In this document: positions 46,860 to 64,000 of the stretch, piece by piece
Position numbering within the stretch: the stretch's first letter is position 1
Layout: each line of letters starts with the position of its first letter
Assembly: GCA_054601695.1 (NCBI GenBank)
Contig: BAAHQB010000015.1
Span: forward strand, 496,001-560,000
Source: Amorphochlora amoebiformis
Taxonomy: Eukaryota; Cercozoa; Chlorarachniophyceae
DNA: 64,000 bases
Direction: 5' to 3'
The notes under the pieces: model-generated
Databases searched by the model: none
Told to the model about the DNA's origin: nothing
The model's input: only the letters and a program-made list of their open reading frames with translations
Position numbers and translations under genes: made by a program

Positions 46860-47286
46860 ATTTTGCATACATGTATGCATTTATAATGTGTATATTAGTA
46901 TACATATATGTATATATATTTACATATATATATATATATACATCTATATATATATATATATATATACATGTACACATACATCCTGCATATTACATATTAT
47001 CATACATTGTCCAAAATTTACGAACAAGTTATGTAAACCACCCATGTACGCTCTTAGAGACATACATCTGTCGGTTGGCCAGCTTACCTGACCTCAACCA
47101 GTCAAGACCCGACGTCGCGAAAACCTTGATTTCGGTTGTATGTATATGTATGTGTGTATATGAATAAATAAATATGTATGTATATACGTATATGTATATA
47201 TAATATATGTATATGTATATATATATATATTATATGGTTTACATATACAGATATCAAGACATATATACATATATATATATATATAT

Positions 47287-47320
<34 letters not shown>

Positions 47321-47467
47321 CAGGTTCATCTCTATATCTTCCGTTGTATTGTAGTATCCCTATACACCGTATATGCAATAATATATACTTAATTTTGTTT
47401 TTAGGTTTATTCAGATCTCTTTGAGAAGGCTGGAATCGACGGGGTATTAATATATACACATTATATA

Positions 47468-47518
<51 letters not shown>

Positions 47519-47844
47519 ATATATATATATATATATATATATGTATTATATATTTATATATATATATATATATTGTGTGTGTAAATATAGAAAAAATATA
47601 TATAAATAAACAAATGCTTATATACATATATATATATACATATATATTTATATATATATTATGGATATATATACATATATATATGTATATATAACTATAT
47701 ACACACGTACATATATAGTGAGTGTGTGATACATTAAATACAACGGTCGTAATATCGACTACAAACATATGTATTCTACGTACGGTTTTAAATACGTAAA
47801 ATGTACAATTTCATATATATATATATATATATATTTATAAATAT

Positions 47845-47875
<31 letters not shown>

Positions 47876-47890
47876 CGCACACATGTATGC

Positions 47891-47922
<32 letters not shown>

Positions 47923-47927
47923 AATAT

Positions 47928-47994
<67 letters not shown>

Positions 47995-48515
47995 TAGTAC
48001 CTCTGTATAAATAAATACAAATTTATCATAGTAAATATATATATATATATATAATATATATACATATATATATATATATGTATATGTGTGCTCATATAAG
48101 ACATACATGTATATGTGTCCTCATATAATATGTATGTATGTGTATATATATATATATATGTATGTATATGTATATTTGTGTACATTATATAATACATATA
48201 TATAAAATATACAAGAAGTTAAATATTCATGCCATATAGGTTCGTATGGATACGGTGACTGAAGTCGAGCCTGAGTATTGGAAGCAGTTAAGTATAGCTA
48301 TAAGTAGTTAATGTATATCTATACACATATATATATTATATATAATGTATATATAATATATATATATATATGTCTATATATATAATATATATATACCAAT
48401 ATATACATACTCTTAATAGTATTATATTTTTTATTTATGAACATATATATGTATATGTGTGTATGTATTGTATGCGTGTCTGGAAATAGTGATGTCATAT
48501 TTCCATATATATATT

Positions 48516-48564
<49 letters not shown>

Positions 48565-49008
48565 GTATTTATATATATATATATATACATGTAAGTATAT
48601 ATACATAAATATACATATGTATATTACATATATACATACACATAATATATTTATACATATGTACATTGAGATATACCGATCAGATTCAAGGAAGGTGCGG
48701 CACCGGAAACCTTTATTATCGGAGAGGTATATATAAACCAACGATATATATAAATATATATGTACGTACATATAGACATATATATTCATATTTTATGTGT
48801 ATTTGTTCTTGACTTAGGTATTCAACGGAGACCCTCAGTACCTTATTGTAAGTTTTTTTTTTAACATTTTCACTAATATTGATCTGCATGTAATGCACAT
48901 ATGCAATATATGTATGTATCAATATAAAGCTATATATATATGTATATATTGTTGTATATACATGTGTACATCTATAGGTGTATGTATGTATATATTTTAT
49001 AGGCATCT

Positions 49009-49058
<50 letters not shown>

Positions 49059-49818
49059 ACATTATTTGCATATATATATATATATATTACTGTATATTAA
49101 ATATCATATAAAGTTAAACCTACGTATGTAGTATTATACATATATACACACACATATATATATATACAATATATATACATATATATATATATAAATATAT
49201 AAATATATATATTATATATACTCTATATTGTGTATGTGGAAAGCTAAACATGTATATGCACACGTATACATATGTGTATATTGCATTTTAATAATATATT
49301 TCACACACTAATGTGAAATGTATGCATATATAATATATATACATATATGGGGTATATATTTGTACATGTGTAAACTATATGTATTGTATGTATTGTACAT
49401 TAAAAAGCACATATGTAAACGCGCATTTAGATTTTCTTCTACATAGATCTATTATATAGATATATTAGCTACATATCTAAAATCCATATATATATATATA
49501 TATAGATATATTACATAGATATACATACGAAAATAATCTATCATATAACTATAAATATGAAATTATGACATATTAGATATGTATATATTTCTACAGCACC
49601 ATGGAAGCGAGCTTGATAGCTTACTGAACTATCCTTTGTTCTTTACCATTCGCGATGTCTTCCAATCTCAGAAGGTTTCGATAGACTTCTCGATTTTAAC
49701 TCTCTCTCTCAGTCTTTTTCTTTTTTTCTTTTTTCTTTCTTTCTCCCTGTCGTTTCTCTGTGTGTGTCATGCAGTTCAATTACATAGTGTATGTACACAT
49801 ATAAATGTAGATAATATA

Positions 49819-49849
<31 letters not shown>

Positions 49850-50305
49850 GTGTATATATATATATTTGTATATGTATACATGTATATATATATATATATA
49901 TGCGTGTTTTTATATTGAATTTATATATATACATATACACATATATATATGTATGTTTATACATACATACATATATATGTACATACATACATATATACAT
50001 ATATATATATGTGTGTGTGTATATACAACATGTATACATATACATAAATATATATGTATATGTATAGATAAGTATGTAACATGTATTATTCTAATATCAT
50101 ACCATATATATAAATATAATATAGGATATGAGGACTATATCTCAGAGGCTCGAAGAGATGTCGGCAGCTTTCGGAAACAAGTACATATACTTCTATGCAA
50201 ATATGCATGTATTATTACCCTCATAGATATGTATGCATATATGTATGTATATATGTATAAATATATCTCACATATTATATATTAATATTGTACTGTATAA
50301 AATAT

Positions 50306-50355
<50 letters not shown>

Positions 50356-51211
50356 ATATATATATATATATATATATATGTTACATTGTATAAGATACCT
50401 ATAGGTGTATATACAGGTATGTAAATTCGTTCAAACAAACATTACGCATATCACAAAACACACACACTCACAATATAAACATATACACAACAGAACCGCG
50501 ATTCTAGGCACCTTCGTGGACAAGTAATACATTCATACACACACACACACACACACACGTGTGCACTCTTCACATCCATATAATCTCACACGTGTACACT
50601 CATCACATCCATATAATCTCCCTCAAACTTCCATTCTAATTCGCCTATCCCGCAGTCACGACAATGCTCGTTTTCTCAATACCCAGCCCGACGTACAGGT
50701 GAGACATCCACCGAAACATAATGACAGGGATACGAAAGAGAGCGGGGGGTGAGACAGAGAGTCAGATAGAGGAGAGAGGCGAGGGAGGACAGAGAGATAG
50801 GGGGGGAAATATCGAGAACAGAGAGAGAGAGGGGAAGACAAAAAGATTAGAGAAAGAAAGGGATCAGAGAGAGAGGGGTAAAGACGGAATAAAAGAGAGA
50901 GGGAGGGAAATGCGGAGAAGAGAGAGAGCGGGGAATACGGCGAATCGAGCGAGGGGGGGGGTTGGATCCAGATAAGGAAGGAGAGGGGAAGAGTGAGGAA
51001 GGTTTAGCAGGAGAACAGATATGTTGGAAAACAGTGGCGGTAGATTGATGTTTTTTTGGGTCGGGATGTGTATATTTTTTTTCTGGAGCGCGTATGCATA
51101 TTATATGTACATGGATGTAAACATATTTATTGTTTTCAATAGTACATATAACAATATTTTTTACATTTTTAATGTGATATATAATACATGAATTTCAATA
51201 GTGTTTTATAT

Positions 51212-51242
<31 letters not shown>

Positions 51243-51275
51243 ATACAGTAAATAAATTTGGAGGACGGAGGCTTC

Positions 51276-51325
<50 letters not shown>

Positions 51326-51733
51326 TATATATATATATATATAAATATATATATATATACATATTATATAATATAGGTAAAAATAACAATTATATCTCTC
51401 TTTCTGTGATATATATATATATACATATATATATATATGTAAATATATACACACATATATATATATATATATACATGTATATATGTAAAATAATAATGAT
51501 ATCTCTCTTTCTGTGATATAATATATATTATACATATATATATATATATATATGTAAGAAATAACAATTATATCTCTCTTTCTGTGATATTATATATATA
51601 TATATATATATGTATTTATATATATGTAAAAAATAACAATTATATCTCTCTTTCTGTGATATTTAGCTGTTCCATTCTGCTCTTGTATTTTCACTCACGA
51701 CGGAAGGCATTCCTATCGTATATTACGGTAGTG

Positions 51734-51794
<61 letters not shown>

Positions 51795-51858
51795 AATTTA
51801 TATATATTATACATATCTTTATATGTATATATGGATTTAAGATAAACAAGCGTGTGTA

Positions 51859-51898
<40 letters not shown>

Positions 51899-52493
51899 TT
51901 TATATATATATTATACATATCTTTACATGTATATATAGATTTAGGAAAAAAACAGTATGTATGTATTGATCTATATATATATATATATATATATATACAT
52001 AAATATATATATATATATGCATTATCTATCTCTGAAGCATAAGTACACATATGCATGAGTTGTATGTTATTATACATGTATATACATTTATACTATATGT
52101 TTTATAAATATTATACTATATATTATATTTGTAGCGCTCGCATTTCGCCATGGATATTATATACAATGGTATGAATGAATATATATATATATATAATCTT
52201 AAAACACATGTATAAATATGTATTGATAATACACGCATGGATACTAAAATACTTGTATGTGTATATTCATGTATACATATATATACGCACGCGTATGCAT
52301 ATAATATATATATGTATATATATTGTATATCTATATATGTATATATGTATATATGTATATATATATATATATATGTACTCAGGATCCGAACAGCTGTACA
52401 ATGGTGGCAATGATCCGTACTGCCGCGAGAAGCTTTGGACGTCCAACTACGAGAACTCAACTACCTATAATTTAATAAGGTTAATATATTCAC

Positions 52494-52528
<35 letters not shown>

Positions 52529-53286
52529 AATATATATATTAGATATATATATATGTATACGTATGTATGTATGTTTTTGTGCATATATAAATGTATATAC
52601 ATTTATAACCATATATATTGTATATATATGTAGTGAGAAAGGGAGAGTAAAAAAAACGTATATGTAGGTATAAATCTCATATCATATACATACATACACG
52701 TATATACATATACATATATATATACTTACATATATATATATATAAATATATATCGTTATTTTACATATATCCTTATTCACAAAAAATCCTAGAAAAGCAC
52801 CCTACACTTCGCTAAGGCTTACAATACATATTATACATACGTACATAAAATGGAGCATAAACGTATATTCTATAACAATACGGTCTACATATCACATAGA
52901 TATACATACACATATGTATAGATTGTATACATACACACCATACATGTTATAGCACCGTGAATCGTATTCGGAATGAATATGCAATCTGGAACTACTCACC
53001 AGTCGAGCTTGCCTCAGACAACTCCTTCTACGCATTTTCTCGCGGGAAGGTTCCCCCCCCCCCCCCCCCCCCTTTACTTATTCCATATTTCTTATCTCTC
53101 TATCTCTCTCTGGCTCTCTCTCTTATACTCAAGAGAGGGGGACAGAGATGGAGATCATTCTTATGTGAATATATATATATATATATATTATATTATATAT
53201 AAATATATAGATATATGTATATATATATATATATATATATAATGTACACACATATTTACATATGTGGAACACATATACATCTACCT

Positions 53287-53345
<59 letters not shown>

Positions 53346-53456
53346 AGGCACTGATAGCGGTGACGAACGCAGGGTCGCAGTCGGGAAGCCTATCTCGTAC
53401 GGTGAGAAGTGCCTGTATATACAGTATGTTTACAATTGTGTTTGAATATTGATGCG

Positions 53457-53498
<42 letters not shown>

Positions 53499-53539
53499 AT
53501 ATATAATATATAAGTGTTTATGTATATTATTCTATATAT

Positions 53540-53570
<31 letters not shown>

Positions 53571-53888
53571 GCATAGACATATATATATATATATATGTAT
53601 ACACGATATGTGTGTTTATGTTTGTGTGTGTGTGTACATATACGTACCGTATTTAATGCATATGTAAGTGGGTATATATGTAAGAAAGTATCCAGTCTAT
53701 ATTCACACATGTAACTTTTCAACAAATTGAAAAACATTTCTTAATTGTTTTAGATAACCAAGCATCCCTACAACATCGGAAGCAAGCTATGCAACGCTTT
53801 CTACCCCTCTGACTGCATTATGGTCACGAATCAGGGAGTTCAAGTGGACCTGATAAATGGAGAGTCCAAGATTTTCACTCCAGTCTAG
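41811..53888 (+). CDS. Secreted alpha-amylase, fungal type, glycoside hydrolase family 13, 21 exons
   Basis: Hydrolyses internal alpha-1,4 bonds of starch; outside the cell or in a vacuole. Exons: 41811-41974, 43520-43581, 43690-43753, 44590-44632, 45167-45224, 45420-45465, 46489-46581, 47083-47134, 47405-47443, 48240-48286, 48684-48726, 48818-48847, 49597-49674, 50125-50180, 50494-50523, 50656-50698, 51667-51727, 52383-52479, 52953-53049, 53348-53401, 53754-53888. Sum 1392 bp, 463 residues plus TAG, all in phase. A hydrophobic signal peptide ([14 protein letters not shown]) comes first. GH13 regions: [35 protein letters not shown] (nucleophile Asp), FIIGEVFNGDP (acid Glu), FVDNHDNARF (third Asp) and [23 protein letters not shown]. 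Domain C follows ([15 protein letters not shown]). All three catalytic acids are present. Length matches Taka-amylase. Exons 43690 and 46489 have near-exact downstream copies of their 3' ends. Confidence 0.95.
43740..43905 (+). repeat. Near-exact echo of amylase exon 43690-43753 end plus intron start
   Basis: About 53 bp (exon end encoding YHGYW, donor GTAATT and about 40 bp of intron) at 43739-43793 is repeated at 43847-43901, with a (TA)n block between. Identity looks complete, so the duplication is recent. Confidence 0.95.
46530..46830 (+). repeat. Near-exact echo of amylase exon 46489-46581 end plus intron start
   Basis: The stretch from ACGTGTCCAGAAAACTG through the exon end, donor GTATAA and about 60 bp of intron (about 46532-46640) recurs at 46706-46815 with only a few changes. 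(TA)n blocks lie between and after. The copy retains a usable donor but has no obvious acceptor. Confidence 0.95.
50730..51000 (+). repeat. GA-rich tract, amylase intron 16
   Basis: Purine-rich plus strand (GAGAGAG, GGGGAA) directly after exon 50656-50698. The host transcript is purine here, the second exception to the usual CU orientation. Confidence 0.8.
51370..51666 (+). repeat. Fourfold repeat of the acceptor-side intron end, amylase exon 51667
   Basis: A unit of about 33 bp with AACAATTATATCTCTCTTTC and ending GTGATAT recurs at about 51384, 51489, 51558 and 51633. The last copy runs directly into the TTTAG acceptor of exon 51667. Copies are separated by (TA)n. Confidence 0.9.
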
Positions 53889-54638
53889 GTTGCTAGTTCA
53901 AGTTCTAACGAGATACGAATCTGAAGATTGTTGTCACTTACCGCAAGTTTGACATATCAGTCGCGAATTATTTCTAGATTTAGATATCACACAGGCTGCT
54001 GTATGTGTAGTATCATCTCTATTCTCTGGATTCTAAGTGTTGCGTGATCGACTGTCGCAGTTATACTAGTGTACTAGAGTGTCTAGAGTGTAGTACAAAC
54101 ATCACTTGAACTCTGTCTATTAGAACTAGTCTATGTGTAGGATACATTTTCACTAGAGCTAGTAGAGAGTAACTTGCATAGTTCGATTGTTTCCTATTCT
54201 AGTTTTATCATATATCTAGATAGTCGATGTATATATCTACTAGATCTAGAGATATCTACTAGATCTAGTGTCTAGTGTATCCTAGGTATCTAATATCCTG
54301 ATAGACACTAGAGACACTCTAGATATATATTATCCGTTATCTACTAAATCTAATAGAAAAGATATACTTATCTAGTTATATGTATCTAATCACTAGAATC
54401 ATTGAAATATATGCATCTACACTAAATGTAAATAATCATATATATATCTAGTATATATGTACATATATATATATATATTTACATACTATATATATATATC
54501 TAAGACTCAATTATATTCTTTCATATGTGGGAGTATACAGCCATTGAAGCAGCCCAACGTAGATTTAACTAGTTTAATCCGGATACAACACAACTGGGTA
54601 AAAGCACATGGCGCGAGTTATCTACGAAGTCCGACCAG
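53889..54638. other. Convergent intergenic spacer, CTAG-rich
   Basis: Between the amylase stop and the coiled-coil gene stop. From 53889 to about 54460 it is dominated by CTAG-containing words (ACTAGTGTACTAGAG, ACTAGATCTAGAG and variants) with little (TA)n. A short (TA)n patch follows at 54445-54500, then about 140 bp of plain sequence that is probably 3' UTR. No exon was found. Confidence 0.7.
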
Positions 54639-63703
<9,065 letters not shown>

Positions 63704-63734
63704 CTAAATACATATATATAATATATATACATAC

Positions 63735-63780
<46 letters not shown>

Positions 63781-63897
63781 ATATATATTATACCGTTCAT
63801 CATTAGCCAAACAATTTCATTGCCCTAAACATGTGTGTAGATAGATAATATACATACCCATATATATATTTATATATGCATATATATATATATATGT

Positions 63898-63965
<68 letters not shown>

Positions 63966-64000
63966 CATCAACAACCCGACAATTCCATTACCCTAAACAT

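Noticed and set aside
50721-50975. 84-residue Glu/Arg-rich plus-strand frame
   Set aside because: It is the GA-rich tract of an amylase intron, with no splice phase linking it to neighbours.
53215-53445. Reading of amylase exon 20 as [18 protein letters not shown]
   Set aside because: The other frame ([15 protein letters not shown]) joins in phase on both sides and matches domain C of the family.

Overview
The window is nuclear DNA of a unicellular eukaryote with spliceosomal, intron-rich genes. Islands of ordinary coding sequence (many exons of only 15-110 bp) lie in introns made almost wholly of (TA)n microsatellite, TTAGGG-type arrays and purine/pyrimidine repeats. I rebuilt genes by hand by requiring GT..AG borders and matching codon phase from exon to exon; stop codons are standard. 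TTAGGG-type repeats and a gene that resembles a plastid-type membrane protein suggest an alga or related protist, perhaps a stramenopile or haptophyte, but the lineage is not proven by the sequence.

Layout, left to right: MTA phosphorylase (-, 14-6302, 3' end off the window); a small two-helix membrane protein (+, 6601-10480); a basic protein of unknown family (+, 11302-about 14441); a polytopic, possibly plastid, membrane protein (-, 15421-24805); NDUFS7/PSST of mitochondrial complex I (+, 24945-25878, compact, short introns); an SLC35B-type PAPS/nucleotide-sugar transporter (-, 26453-41595); a secreted fungal-type GH13 alpha-amylase (+, 41811-53888, 21 exons, apparently complete); and an acidic, Ala/Glu-rich coiled-coil protein (-, 54639-63703, 5' end off the window). 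Apart from the two neighbouring + genes, they alternate as divergent and convergent pairs. The divergent spacers are 298, 139 and 215 bp. The three convergent spacers are filled with an unusual CTAG-rich DNA.

The most striking pattern is what I call exon echoes. In almost every long gene the last 20-60 bp of an exon with its 5' splice site (less often the first bases with the 3' splice site) is repeated 1 to about 15 times in the adjoining intron, the copies set between (TA)n blocks. Copies grade from exact (amylase) to decayed (MTAP), and some are inverted. A 42-bp minisatellite of about 15 units is built on one splice donor. Second, every telomere-like array is oriented so that the pre-mRNA carries CCCUAA and never UUAGGG. 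Third, a conserved module of about 45 bp recurs 11 times inside these arrays in one fixed orientation. I saw no tRNA, rRNA, CRISPR array, transposase or reverse transcriptase.
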